This document shows, one piece after another, positions 23,655-31,454 of a stretch of DNA of 34,703 nucleotides (position 1 is the first letter of the stretch; every line of letters begins with the position of its first letter). Made by a program: the position numbers and the translations under genes. Below the pieces are notes generated by a model that made no database searches, had not been told where the DNA came from, and saw nothing but the letters and a program-made list of their open reading frames with translations. Origin of the DNA: Salinimicrobium sp049687495 (lineage in GTDB: Bacteria > Bacteroidota > Bacteroidia > Flavobacteriales > Flavobacteriaceae). The DNA lies in assembly GCA_049687495.1 (NCBI GenBank), contig JBAVJB010000072.1, positions 1 through 34,703 of the forward strand, read 5' to 3'.

Positions 23655-23900
23655 GCCTTCGGCCTGTATCTTTTCTCTTAGTGCTTCTTTTTCCTTTGGA
23701 GAACAGCTTTGTAATTTGCTCTTTTTGAGCAGTTCTGTTAGCTTTTGGTTGCGCTGATAATAATTTTTGCAGGCTTTGCAAAAAAAGAGGTGAAGTTGTA
23801 GCCTAAGCCTCTCAGTGGGACTGGCTTCTTTATATTCTCTTTTTTCGCAGATATTTGCAGCTTCTGCGCAACTTAATCCTGAAATGCTCTTATTGCTCAT
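23625..23900 (-). CDS. Small Cys-rich protein, putative zinc-binding anti-sigma factor
   Basis: The 91-residue soluble protein has Cys11 and Cys18 in the N-terminal part (LSCAEAANICEKREY) and HLFFCKAC in the middle. The spacing HxxxCxxC resembles the zinc-binding anti-sigma (ZAS) motif. There is no membrane segment, unlike most anti-sigma factors. It begins 1 base after the stop of the ECF sigma gene, the usual order for a sigma/anti-sigma pair. The function is inferred from this position and the motif. Such short proteins may be mislabelled in databases. The last 30 bases overlap the end of the UbiA-like gene on the other strand. Confidence 0.7.
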   Translation of the reverse strand: MSNKSISGLSCAEAANICEKREYKEASPTERLRLQLHLFFCKACKNYYQRNQKLTELLKKSKLQSCSPKEKEALREKIQAEGLEALKDEQR

Positions 23901-23901
23901 T

Positions 23902-24453
23902 TTAAAACCAGTTTTTCTCCAGACATTTAGCCAGAGAAGTTCTGGCCCGGTGAATGATCACCCATAGGTTAGACGGAGTAATATTGAATTCATTACATAT
24001 AGCTTCTGTTTCCATACCTTCGATCGTCTTTTTTTTGAAGATCTCGGCCTGTTTTTCGTTGAGCTGGTCCAGGCATTCCAAAATTGCCAGTCCCAATTCG
24101 CGGTTTTCCATTTCATCTTCGGCAGTACGGTCGGCAAGATCCGGCACTTTTTCCTCCAGCCATTCTCCTTCATTATCACTGTCCGGCAGGCTTACCTTTA
24201 CCTCTGCCTGGCCTTTGATGGAATTGATCTTTCTGTAGTAATCGATGACCTTGCGCTTTAAAATAGAGATCAGCCAGGTTCTTTCACTCGCCTCACCTTT
24301 AAAATTCTTCATGGATTTAAGGGCGGCAAGAAAAGTTTCTGAAACAATATCATTCGCCACCTCCCGGTCATTCACGCGCACAATGGTGTAGTTGAACAGG
24401 TAATCTGCATACCTGTCCACCCACTTGTCGGGATTGATCACATGCTCTGTCAT
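23902..24453 (-). CDS. ECF-type RNA polymerase sigma factor
   Basis: The 183-residue protein has region 2 (WVDRYADYLFNYTIVRVNDREVANDIVSETFLAALKSMKNFKG, then ERTWLISILKRKVIDYYRK). An acidic linker of about 40 residues follows. Region 4 is LDQLNEKQAEIFKKKTIEGMETEAICNEFNITPSNLWVIIHRARTSLAKCLE. It would direct RNA polymerase to a small regulon. I chose the ATG at 24453, which has AGAGGAG upstream; a TTG two codons earlier is less likely. It is followed by the putative anti-sigma gene. The stress signal is unknown. Confidence 0.92.
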   Translation of the reverse strand: MTEHVINPDKWVDRYADYLFNYTIVRVNDREVANDIVSETFLAALKSMKNFKGEASERTWLISILKRKVIDYYRKINSIKGQAEVKVSLPDSDNEGEWLEEKVPDLADRTAEDEMENRELGLAILECLDQLNEKQAEIFKKKTIEGMETEAICNEFNITPSNLWVIIHRARTSLAKCLEKNWF

Positions 24454-24539
24454 TTTCAAATCTCCTCTTATATAAAAATAGGAAAAGATTAAGCTAAATG
24501 ACTGAAAATTAAGAACATATTTAACACAGGTGAAGCTGA

Positions 24540-24566
24540 GGTCTCAAAAATGACATTTTTGGGACT
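24540..24566. repeat. 27-nt palindrome, copy 3 (at the end of the M3 peptidase gene)
   Basis: GGTCTCAAAAATG, A, CATTTTTGGGACT pairs in 11 of 13 positions. Two of its bases belong to the peptidase stop codon (24565-24567, minus strand), so it starts exactly where translation ends. Confidence 0.88.
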
Positions 24567-26598
24567 ACTTCTTCGGAAGCAATCCCGCACGGCGTAACAA
24601 TGCTTCCGGAGCGGCTTCTTTTCCGCGGAAGCGTTTGTAAAGCGTGAGCGGATGCTCTGTTCCTCCCTGGGAAAGCACGGTCTCCCTGAATTTGTTGGCC
24701 GTTTCCCTGTGAAAAATGCCTTTTTCTGAAAAGAATTCAAAGGCATCGGCGTCCAGGACTTCGGCCCACTTGTAAGAATAATATCCGGCAGCGTAACCGC
24801 CCTGAAATATGTGGGAAAACGAAGTGCTCATACAATTCTCTTTAACTTCGGGAAACAGTCGGGTTGATTCAAAAGCTTTTTCTTCATGTGCCTTGACATC
24901 TGTGATTCCCGAAGGATCGATGCTGTGCCAGCTCATGTCCAGCTTTCCGAAGCTTAACTGGCGTAAAGTTGCCATTCCCTCGTGAAAAGTGGAAGATTTT
25001 TTGATCTTTTGGATGAGCTCATCCGGGATAACTTCGCCGGTCTCATAATGTTTCGCGAACAGTTCAAGGGCTTCTTTTTCATAGCACCAGTTCTCAAGTA
25101 CCTGGCTTGGCAGCTCCACGAAATCCCAAAACACATTAGTACCCGAGATACTTGGATAGACCGTGTTGGCCAGCATGCCGTGAAGGGCGTGCCCAAATTC
25201 GTGGAAAAGGGTGGTGACCTCGTTAAAGGTCAGCAAGGAAGGTTCGTCCTCGGTAGGTTTGGTGAAATTGCAGACGATAGAGATATGCGGCCGCTCTTCC
25301 TGTTTGTCTTTCCTGTATTGCGGCTTGTAAACCGTCATCCAGGCACCGCCTCTTTTTCCTTCCCGCGGATGGAAATCGGCATAGAAAAGGGCGACGTCTT
25401 TTCCGGCCTCATCGCTTACGCGATAAGTTTTGACCTCGGGATGATAGGTGTCTACATCAAAAACTTCTTTGAATTTCAAACCGTAAAGACGTTCGGCGAC
25501 CATAAAGACGCCGTTGATCACGTTGTTGAGTTCAAAATATGGTTTTAGCTGTTCGTCATCCAGGTCGAAGAGCTTCTGTTTTAGTTTCTCCCCAAAATAG
25601 GCGGAGTCCCATTTCTCAAGTTGGGCAATCCCTTCCAGCTCTTTGGCGAACTCCTGCAGTTCCTTAAATTCTTTTTCGGCAGCCGGTTTTGCTTTTTCTA
25701 AAAGTTCTTCCATGAAGGACTTCACCTTTTCCGGCGTCTCGGCCATTCTTTCCTCCAGCGTGAAATGAGCGTAAGTCGGATATCCCAAAAGATTGGCTTT
25801 TTCATGCCTTAGTTTTACGATCTGCAACACGTTTTCGCGGTTATCCAACTTGTCGCCATGAAAACCTTTTGCGCCAAAAGCTATAGCCAGTTCTTTGCGC
25901 AGCTCACGATTCTTCGCATATTTCATGAAAGGGAGGTAACTGGGATAATGTAAATTGAAGATCCAGCCCTCCTTGTTTTTTGATTTGGCCAGCATTTTTG
26001 CCGAGCTTCGGGCGCCTTTTGGAAGCCCCTCCAAATCTTTTTCATCTGTGATGTGCAGCTCGTATTTATTAGTTTCTGCCAAAACATTTTCCCCAAAGTT
26101 GAGACTTAGGGCCGCCAGTTTTTTATCCAGCTCCCGCAGCTGTTTTTTGCCGTCGGGACTGAGGTTTGCGCCATTGCGGGTGAACATCTTATATTTTTTG
26201 TCCAAAAGAGTATTCTGTTCCACCGTTAGCTCCAGCTCATCTTTTTGATCGTAAACAGCTTTTACCCTTTTAAATAGTTCCGGATCCTGGATAATGTCGT
26301 TCTTGAAATCGGTCAGCACGGGAGAGATCTCCTGTGCGAGTTGCTGGATCTCATCGTTAGTCTCGGCGGAATTCAGGTTAAAAAAGATGCTGGTGATCCT
26401 GTCCAGCTTGCTCCCCGAGAATTCCAGGGCTTCTATGGTGTTTTCAAAAGTAGGCGTGACCGGGGAAGAGGTGATCTTTTCGATCTCCATTTTGGCCATT
26501 CTTATGGCTTCTTCTATGGCCGGTTTAAAATGTGCAGTTTTGATCTTTGAAAAAGGAGCGGTTTCGAAAGTATCTAAAAGTGGATTGGTATGGATCAT
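24565..26598 (-). CDS. M3-family oligopeptidase (peptidyl-dipeptidase Dcp / oligopeptidase A type)
   Basis: It is a zinc oligopeptidase degrading short peptides, probably in the cytoplasm as there is no signal peptide. The 677 residues carry the thermolysin-like motif FHEFGHALHG with His466, Glu467 and His470, and YYSYKWAEVLDADAFEFF near the C terminus as in the M3 family. The N terminus NPLLDTFETAPFSKIKTAHFKPAIEEAIRMAKMEIE is typical of Dcp/OpdA. The length fits the 670-690 norm. It is separated from purE by 229 bases and a hairpin, and from the ECF sigma gene by 111 bases containing the palindrome. Confidence 0.94.
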   Translation of the reverse strand: MIHTNPLLDTFETAPFSKIKTAHFKPAIEEAIRMAKMEIEKITSSPVTPTFENTIEALEFSGSKLDRITSIFFNLNSAETNDEIQQLAQEISPVLTDFKNDIIQDPELFKRVKAVYDQKDELELTVEQNTLLDKKYKMFTRNGANLSPDGKKQLRELDKKLAALSLNFGENVLAETNKYELHITDEKDLEGLPKGARSSAKMLAKSKNKEGWIFNLHYPSYLPFMKYAKNRELRKELAIAFGAKGFHGDKLDNRENVLQIVKLRHEKANLLGYPTYAHFTLEERMAETPEKVKSFMEELLEKAKPAAEKEFKELQEFAKELEGIAQLEKWDSAYFGEKLKQKLFDLDDEQLKPYFELNNVINGVFMVAERLYGLKFKEVFDVDTYHPEVKTYRVSDEAGKDVALFYADFHPREGKRGGAWMTVYKPQYRKDKQEERPHISIVCNFTKPTEDEPSLLTFNEVTTLFHEFGHALHGMLANTVYPSISGTNVFWDFVELPSQVLENWCYEKEALELFAKHYETGEVIPDELIQKIKKSSTFHEGMATLRQLSFGKLDMSWHSIDPSGITDVKAHEEKAFESTRLFPEVKENCMSTSFSHIFQGGYAAGYYSYKWAEVLDADAFEFFSEKGIFHRETANKFRETVLSQGGTEHPLTLYKRFRGKEAAPEALLRRAGLLPKK

Positions 26599-26796
26599 TT
26601 GTTAATGTTTTTGGTCTATAAAAAGAGGCTTTTTAACTAAAAGTTCTAAACTTTTTGGTTTTTATCGGAATTTTTCTTTTCCTTTAACACTTCTTTTGGA
26701 GCAGATAAGTCTATTATAGAACAGTAGCTTTTTGGTTTTTGATTAATATATTTAGAATGGTTAATAAATACTATTAAAACAGAAGAAATGCTACTT

Positions 26797-26822
26797 GAAA
26801 GCCACGTGAAAACGTGGCTTTC
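26797..26822 (-). terminator. Hairpin after purE
   Basis: GAAAGCCACGT (26797-26807) pairs perfectly with ACGTGGCTTTC (26812-26822) around GAAA. It begins 6 bases after the purE stop. The U tract on the minus strand is weak, so termination may be partial. Confidence 0.65.
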
Positions 26823-26827
26823 CTCTT

Positions 26828-27316
26828 TTAATATTTTTTTATGCTTTTCGCGCCCTCGATCACCTTTTGTTTAAGACTCTCTTTGTAGTCCAGGATCTTT
26901 TGAAGAACTTCTTCGTCGGCAGAACCAATGATCTGTGCAGCCAAAATTCCTGCATTTTTGGCGCCATTAAGGGCAACTGTGGCTACAGGCACTCCGCCGG
27001 GCATTTGCAGAATAGAAAGTACAGAATCCCAGCCGTCAATTGAATTGCTGGATTTTACAGGCACTCCAATGACCGGAAGCGGGGAGAGCGAGGCGATCAT
27101 TCCCGGAAGATGAGCGGCGCCGCCGGCTCCTGCAATAATCACCTGTATGCCACGTGTATGGGCATTCTTGCCGTAGTCGAAAAGTTTTTCGGGCGTGCGG
27201 TGCGCAGAAACTATATCAACTTCCACTTCAATTTCAAAGCTTTTTAAAATGTCGATAGCTTCCTGCATTACCGGCATATCGCTGGTGCTGCCCATAATAA
27301 TCCCGACTTTGCTCAT
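26828..27316 (-). CDS. purE: N5-carboxyaminoimidazole ribonucleotide mutase
   Basis: PurE converts N5-CAIR to CAIR in de novo purine synthesis. The 162-residue protein is the class I form. GSTSDMPVM is at 9-17, DIVSAHRTPEKLFDY near 34-48, and GAGGAAHLPGMIASLSPLPVIGVPV follows with the conserved HLPG loop. Partnership with purK immediately upstream (gap of 3 bases) confirms class I. Length is normal. Confidence 0.97.
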   Translation of the reverse strand: MSKVGIIMGSTSDMPVMQEAIDILKSFEIEVEVDIVSAHRTPEKLFDYGKNAHTRGIQVIIAGAGGAAHLPGMIASLSPLPVIGVPVKSSNSIDGWDSVLSILQMPGGVPVATVALNGAKNAGILAAQIIGSADEEVLQKILDYKESLKQKVIEGAKSIKKY

Positions 27317-27319
27317 AAT

Positions 27320-28486
27320 TTATATTTTTTGAGATCCGGTTACCCGAATGGTTGATTTTACTTTTTCGGCGATCTTTCGCGCTTCTGAGAGATCTTCGTT
27401 CACGATGGTGACATGCCCCATTTTCCTGAAAGGTCTCGTCACCTTTTTTCCGTAGATATGCGGCGTCACACCTTTAAACTTCATGATATCGGCAATATGC
27501 TCGTAGTTTACCTCCCCGGTAAAACCTTCTTCGCCAACGAGATTTACCATGACTCCGCCGACTTTGCTGTCTGTATTTCCTAAAGGAAGATTCAGGATTG
27601 CCCGCAGGTGTTGTTCGAACTGGTTGGTGAACGAAGCTTCAATGCTATAATGACCGCTGTTGTGCGGCCTTGGAGCTACTTCATTCACCAGGATCTCGTC
27701 GTTCTGTGTCTGAAACATTTCAACGGCTAAAAGGCCGACGTGTTGGTATGCTTCGGAAACTTTTTCGGCTACTTTCCTGGCTTTTTCGGCAACTTCGGGC
27801 GCAATTCTGGCCGGGCAGATCACATATTCCACCTGGTTAGCTTCAGGATGAAATTCCATTTCCACCACCGGGTAAGTCTTGACTTCTCCCGAAGGATTCC
27901 GGGCCACGATCACGGCAAGCTCGTTTTTAAAAGGGATAAGATCTTCAGCAATACAGGCAGTATCGCTTAATTGATCAAGCCCTTCTGCAGTTTTAATCAC
28001 CGCTACGCCTTTACCGTCATAACCGCCGGTTGTACTCTTCCAGACGAAAGGCAGCGAAATTTCCCCTTTTTGAAAGGTATCCAAAAGTGCCATTTTTGAA
28101 GGGTATTTTTTGAAAGCAGCTGTAGGAATGGAATGCTCCTCAAAAAAGGTTTTTTGAACCCCTTTATCCTGGATCTTCTTCAGCGTTTGTGCTGAAGGAT
28201 AAACTTTTTTTCCTTCGGTTTCCAGCTGTTCCAGCGCCTCTATATTGACCCCTTCAATTTCAAAAGTAATCACATCGGCTTTTCTTCCGAAGTCCAGAAC
28301 TGTTTGGTAATCCATAAGGTCACCTTGAACAAAATGGTCGCAAGAGATGCGGCAGGGCGCTTGGGGGCTGGGGTCGAGCACGTGGGTACGCACATCGAAC
28401 TTTCGGGTTTCGTAGAGCAGCATTTTTCCGAGTTGGCCTCCGCCAAGAATTCCGAGAGTAAATTCCGAAGAAAAATAGTTGGTCAT
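27320..28486 (-). CDS. purK: N5-carboxyaminoimidazole ribonucleotide synthase
   Basis: PurK uses ATP and bicarbonate to carboxylate AIR to N5-CAIR. The 388-residue ATP-grasp protein has LGILGGGQLGKMLLYE at 12-27, VWKSTTGGYDGKGV for the ATP-grasp glycine loop, and NEVAPRPHNSGHYSIEASFTNQFEQHLRAI near residue 264. It is first in a purK-purE pair. The upstream region is shared with the divergent hpt-adk gene. A near match to the 27-nt palindrome core occurs at about 28084-28098 inside the gene, but the protein there fits ordinary PurK. Confidence 0.96.
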   Translation of the reverse strand: MTNYFSSEFTLGILGGGQLGKMLLYETRKFDVRTHVLDPSPQAPCRISCDHFVQGDLMDYQTVLDFGRKADVITFEIEGVNIEALEQLETEGKKVYPSAQTLKKIQDKGVQKTFFEEHSIPTAAFKKYPSKMALLDTFQKGEISLPFVWKSTTGGYDGKGVAVIKTAEGLDQLSDTACIAEDLIPFKNELAVIVARNPSGEVKTYPVVEMEFHPEANQVEYVICPARIAPEVAEKARKVAEKVSEAYQHVGLLAVEMFQTQNDEILVNEVAPRPHNSGHYSIEASFTNQFEQHLRAILNLPLGNTDSKVGGVMVNLVGEEGFTGEVNYEHIADIMKFKGVTPHIYGKKVTRPFRKMGHVTIVNEDLSEARKIAEKVKSTIRVTGSQKI

Positions 28487-28587
28487 GAAAAGTGGTATTT
28501 CAGCAAAAATAATTTTTAAAATCTGAACAGCAGCAATATTGAGCTATAAATGCGTGCGTATGGGCTTTAAGAGTTCGAGGGAATATG

Positions 28588-28595
28588 TATCTTTG
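28588..28595 (+). promoter_or_regulatory. Minus-7 element of the hpt-adk promoter
   Basis: TATCTTTG is an exact TAnnTTTG element. Transcription would start near 28602, leaving a leader of about 14 bases before the TTG start codon at 28616. Confidence 0.55.
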
Positions 28596-28615
28596 CTTCC
28601 CAAAAATATTTTGTT

Positions 28616-29740
28616 TTGGTACAACTACACGACCTAAAATTCACACCTTTTATTTCTGAAGCCGAGATCAACGCCGGCATCGAAAAAGTAGCGGCGCAGA
28701 TCAATGCTGAATTTGAAGGAGAAACTCCTGTTTTTCTGGGAGTGCTCAATGGTGCTTTTCTTTTTGCTGCGGAAGTGATCAAAAGATTCAAAGGAGATTG
28801 TGAAGTGAATTTTGTGAAGCTGAGTTCCTACGAGGGCGTAAATTCAACGGGAGATGTGAGTTCCTTGATGGGGCTAACCCAACCTTTGGAGGGACGTAAT
28901 GTGGTGGTCATCGAGGATATTGTTGATACCGGGAACACTTTGGAGAAGATCGATAAGATCCTTCATGCCGAAAAGGTGAAAAAGTATAAGATCGCGACAC
29001 TTTTTTATAAACCTGCGGCCTACAAAAAATCTTTGCCTATTGATTATGTGGGCATGGAAATTCCCAACGATTTTATCGTGGGATATGGACTTGACTATAA
29101 CGGACTGGGCAGAAACCTGTCTCAGGTGTATAAACTTAAAGAAAACAAGATGACCAACATTGTGCTGTTTGGCCCTCCGGGTGCCGGTAAAGGTACTCAA
29201 GCGACTATTTTAAAGGATTACTACAATTTGAAGCACATTTCTACCGGTGATGTTTTTAGATACAACATCAAGAACGAAACCGAGCTCGGGAAAATGGCAA
29301 AATCTTACATGGACAAGGGCCGATTGGTGCCAGACCAGGTGACCATTGATATGCTTAAAGCTGAAGTAAGGAATGACCTTGACGGCCACGGTTTCATCTT
29401 TGACGGTTTTCCACGTACGGTTGCACAAGCCGAGGCTTTGGAAGAATATTTAAATGAGGAAGGTACGCAGGTTAATGCCATGATCGCTTTGGAAGTGGAA
29501 GACGACCTGCTGGTACAGCGACTGCTGGAAAGAGGAAAGACTTCTGGAAGGCCTGATGATTCCAATGAAGATATCATTAGAAAAAGGATCAAAGTCTATT
29601 ATGAGGAAACTGCGATCTTAAAGCAGTTCTACCTGAAGGAGGAAAAATATTACGGTATCAATGGGGTGGGAAGCATCTCTGAAATTACCGATCGCCTGAA
29701 AGAGGTGATCGACGAACTCATTGAGGGGCCGAAAAACTAA
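28616..29740 (+). CDS. hpt-adk: Hypoxanthine phosphoribosyltransferase-adenylate kinase fusion
   Basis: Residues 1 to about 177 are a hypoxanthine phosphoribosyltransferase, with FLGVLNGAFLFAAEVIKRF, KLSSYEGVNSTGD and the PRPP loop VVIEDIVDTGNTL. From Met179, at ATG 29150, the protein continues as a full adenylate kinase: MTNIVLFGPPGAGKGTQ (P-loop), HISTGDVFR, FDGFPRTVAQAEAL and GRPDD. No stop separates them. HPRT makes IMP or GMP from bases; adenylate kinase interconverts AMP, ADP and ATP. Both act in purine balance in the cytoplasm. The only start that preserves the HPRT N terminus is TTG at 28616. Internal initiation at 29150 could give free adenylate kinase. Gene order hpt-adk-obg is common in flavobacteria. 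Confidence 0.92.
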   Translation: MVQLHDLKFTPFISEAEINAGIEKVAAQINAEFEGETPVFLGVLNGAFLFAAEVIKRFKGDCEVNFVKLSSYEGVNSTGDVSSLMGLTQPLEGRNVVVIEDIVDTGNTLEKIDKILHAEKVKKYKIATLFYKPAAYKKSLPIDYVGMEIPNDFIVGYGLDYNGLGRNLSQVYKLKENKMTNIVLFGPPGAGKGTQATILKDYYNLKHISTGDVFRYNIKNETELGKMAKSYMDKGRLVPDQVTIDMLKAEVRNDLDGHGFIFDGFPRTVAQAEALEEYLNEEGTQVNAMIALEVEDDLLVQRLLERGKTSGRPDDSNEDIIRKRIKVYYEETAILKQFYLKEEKYYGINGVGSISEITDRLKEVIDELIEGPKN

Positions 29741-29758
29741 ATAATAAGAAGAGGAATA

Positions 29759-30766
29759 ATGACCGAAGGAAATTTTGTTGATTACGTAAAGATTCATGTA
29801 GCCTCGGGGAATGGCGGAAAAGGTTCTGCCCATTTGCACCGGGAAAAGTATGTTGCCAAAGGCGGACCTGACGGAGGAGATGGTGGCCGCGGCGGGCATG
29901 TGATCTTGCGCGGCAACAAGAACCTCTGGACGCTCTTCCATTTAAAATTCAAGCGGCATGTTAAAGCCGGCCACGGGGAACATGGCGGGAAACAACGCAG
30001 TACCGGTGGTGATGGTGAAGACCAGGTGATCGAGGTCCCGTTAGGAACCGTGATTCGTGATACCGAAACTCAAAATATCCTACACGAGATCACCGAGGAT
30101 GGGCAGGAAATTACCATAGCCGAAGGTGGAAAAGGAGGGCAGGGAAACTGGCATTTCAAATCTTCGACCAATCAAACTCCGCGCTATGCCCAACCGGGAA
30201 TTCCGGGCGAAGAAGTAGATATTACTCTAGAGCTAAAAGTTTTGGCTGACGTGGGACTTGTGGGTTTTCCTAACGCAGGGAAATCTACTTTACTTTCTGT
30301 CATTACAGCGGCCAAACCCAAGATTGCCGATTACGAATTTACGACCTTGAAACCTAATTTGGGTATTGTACAATACCGCGACTTCAAGACCTTTGTAGTT
30401 GCAGATATCCCGGGAATTATTGAAGGCGCTGCGGAAGGCCGGGGGATAGGGCACAGGTTCCTTAGACATATTGAGAGAAACTCCACTTTGTTGTTCCTTA
30501 TTCCTGCCGATGCTAAAGATATTCCGAAGCAGTATGACATCCTGGTTGATGAGCTAAGACGCTACAATCCTGAAATGCTGGACAAGGACAGGCTAATCGC
30601 GATCTCTAAAAGCGATATGCTGGACAACGAATTAAAGGCTGAACTAAAAGCCGAACTTGATAAAGCTTTTGATGAGCCTTATCTTTTTATTTCATCTGTC
30701 GCCCAGCAGGGCCTTACCGAGCTTAAAGATAAGCTTTGGGAGATGCTGAACAAGGACGCAGAGTAA
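29759..30766 (+). CDS. obg: Obg-family GTPase (ribosome assembly)
   Basis: This GTPase binds the large ribosomal subunit during assembly. The 335-residue protein has the glycine-rich Obg fold (residues 1 to about 157, with GGKGSAHLHREKYVAKGGPDGGDGGRGG). The G domain has G1 GFPNAGKST from Gly169, DYEFTTLKPNLG (switch I), DIPGIIEGAAEGRGIGHRFLRHIER (G3) and SKSDM. It lacks the C-terminal Obg-specific domain of longer homologues, as is normal in Bacteroidota. It lies 18 bases after hpt-adk with an AGAAGAGGA ribosome-binding site and is probably co-transcribed. Confidence 0.96.
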   Translation: MTEGNFVDYVKIHVASGNGGKGSAHLHREKYVAKGGPDGGDGGRGGHVILRGNKNLWTLFHLKFKRHVKAGHGEHGGKQRSTGGDGEDQVIEVPLGTVIRDTETQNILHEITEDGQEITIAEGGKGGQGNWHFKSSTNQTPRYAQPGIPGEEVDITLELKVLADVGLVGFPNAGKSTLLSVITAAKPKIADYEFTTLKPNLGIVQYRDFKTFVVADIPGIIEGAAEGRGIGHRFLRHIERNSTLLFLIPADAKDIPKQYDILVDELRRYNPEMLDKDRLIAISKSDMLDNELKAELKAELDKAFDEPYLFISSVAQQGLTELKDKLWEMLNKDAE

Positions 30767-30783
30767 AGACACTCTTCATAATT

Positions 30784-30819
30784 GCACATGTTTTTCTTAA
30801 ATTTAAAGAAAACATGTGC
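30784..30819. promoter_or_regulatory. 36-nt near-perfect palindrome abutting the lipoprotein start codon
   Basis: GCACATGTTTTTCTTAAA and TTTAAAGAAAACATGTGC form two 18-base arms that match in 16 positions. It lies 17 bases after the obg stop and ends one base before the DUF4136 ATG. As RNA it would fold into a long hairpin covering the ribosome-binding region. As DNA it could be a binding site for a dimeric regulator. Confidence 0.7.
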
Positions 30820-30820
30820 T

Positions 30821-31342
30821 ATGAAATTACTTAAGATCATACCCGTTTGCCTTCTGTTCCTGGCCTGCAATTCTACGCAGGTGGTTTACGACTACGACCA
30901 GATGGCCAACTTCAACCAATACTCCACTTACAGGATCTATCCTGATATGGTTTCGGGATTGAGCCCGCTGGATGAAAAGCGGCTTGTGCAAAGCCTGGAA
31001 AACCAGTTGCCCGGCCATAGCTTGACGAAATCTGATCAGCCTGATGTTTATGTGAATGTTTATACTGAAGCTTATCAGCAGGACAACAGAGAGCGTCTGG
31101 GGATTGGAATTGGTGGCGGTGGAGGTAACGTGGGAGTTGGAGTAAGCGGCGGCATTCCTATTGGTACTCCCGATGACTTTCTACGGCTTACTTTTGATCT
31201 TGTGGATTCAAAAACCGATGCCCTCATCTGGCAAGCAGTGGCAGACACCAAGTTTGACAGGAGCGCGGGCCCGGCTGCGCGACAGGAAAAGTTTGATGAG
31301 GTGGTGGCAAAGGCGTTGAAAAAATACCCTCCAAAAAAGTGA
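30821..31342 (+). CDS. DUF4136 family lipoprotein
   Basis: The ATG at 30821 (173 residues) begins a short lipoprotein signal, MKLLKIIPVCLLFLAC, with Cys16 in the lipobox. A longer reading from TTG at 30782 would put its N terminus inside the palindrome and is rejected. The mature protein starts STQVVYDYDQMANFNQYSTYRIYP. It contains a glycine-rich stretch (GIGIGGGGGNVGVGVSGGIPIGTPDD, roughly residues 92-117) and LTFDLVDSKTDALIWQAVADTKFD, as in the DUF4136 family of envelope lipoproteins. Its function is unknown. It may be transcribed with hpt-adk-obg or from its own promoter near the palindrome. Confidence 0.85.
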   Translation: MKLLKIIPVCLLFLACNSTQVVYDYDQMANFNQYSTYRIYPDMVSGLSPLDEKRLVQSLENQLPGHSLTKSDQPDVYVNVYTEAYQQDNRERLGIGIGGGGGNVGVGVSGGIPIGTPDDFLRLTFDLVDSKTDALIWQAVADTKFDRSAGPAARQEKFDEVVAKALKKYPPKK

Positions 31343-31351
31343 ATTTAGAGC

Positions 31352-31378
31352 GGTCTTAAAAATGTCATTTTTAGAACC
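31352..31378. repeat. 27-nt palindrome, copy 4 (after the DUF4136 gene)
   Basis: GGTCTTAAAAATG, T, CATTTTTAGAACC pairs in all but two positions and lies 9 bases after the DUF4136 stop. It is separated from the terminator that follows. This is the only copy on the 3' side of a plus-strand gene. Confidence 0.88.
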
Positions 31379-31402
31379 CTTTCAGTAGAAACTTTTAAAA
31401 AT

Positions 31403-31434
31403 AAAAAGGCCCTGAAAAATTCAGGGCCTTTTTT
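31403..31434. terminator. Bidirectional terminator between the DUF4136 and OmpA-like genes
   Basis: AAGGCCCTGA pairs with TCAGGGCCTT around AAAAT, with A on the left and seven T on the right. It can end both converging transcripts. Confidence 0.9.
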
Positions 31435-31454
31435 TGGTTGGTTAGTTTAGAAGC

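Noticed and set aside
26641..26760. Repeated CTTTTTGGTTTTT in the M3-purE gap
   Set aside because: Two short A/T-rich copies with no symmetry or gene-end relation; chance is likely.
28082..28100. Near match to the 27-nt palindrome in purK, and similar matches near 465, 865 and 13208
   Set aside because: They sit in well-conserved protein regions that fit normal homologues and have one or more core mismatches. They are likely coincidental A/T-rich sequence.
30782..30820. TTG start extending the DUF4136 lipoprotein
   Set aside because: It would translate the palindrome and push the lipoprotein signal away from the N terminus. The ATG at 30821 starts a normal signal.
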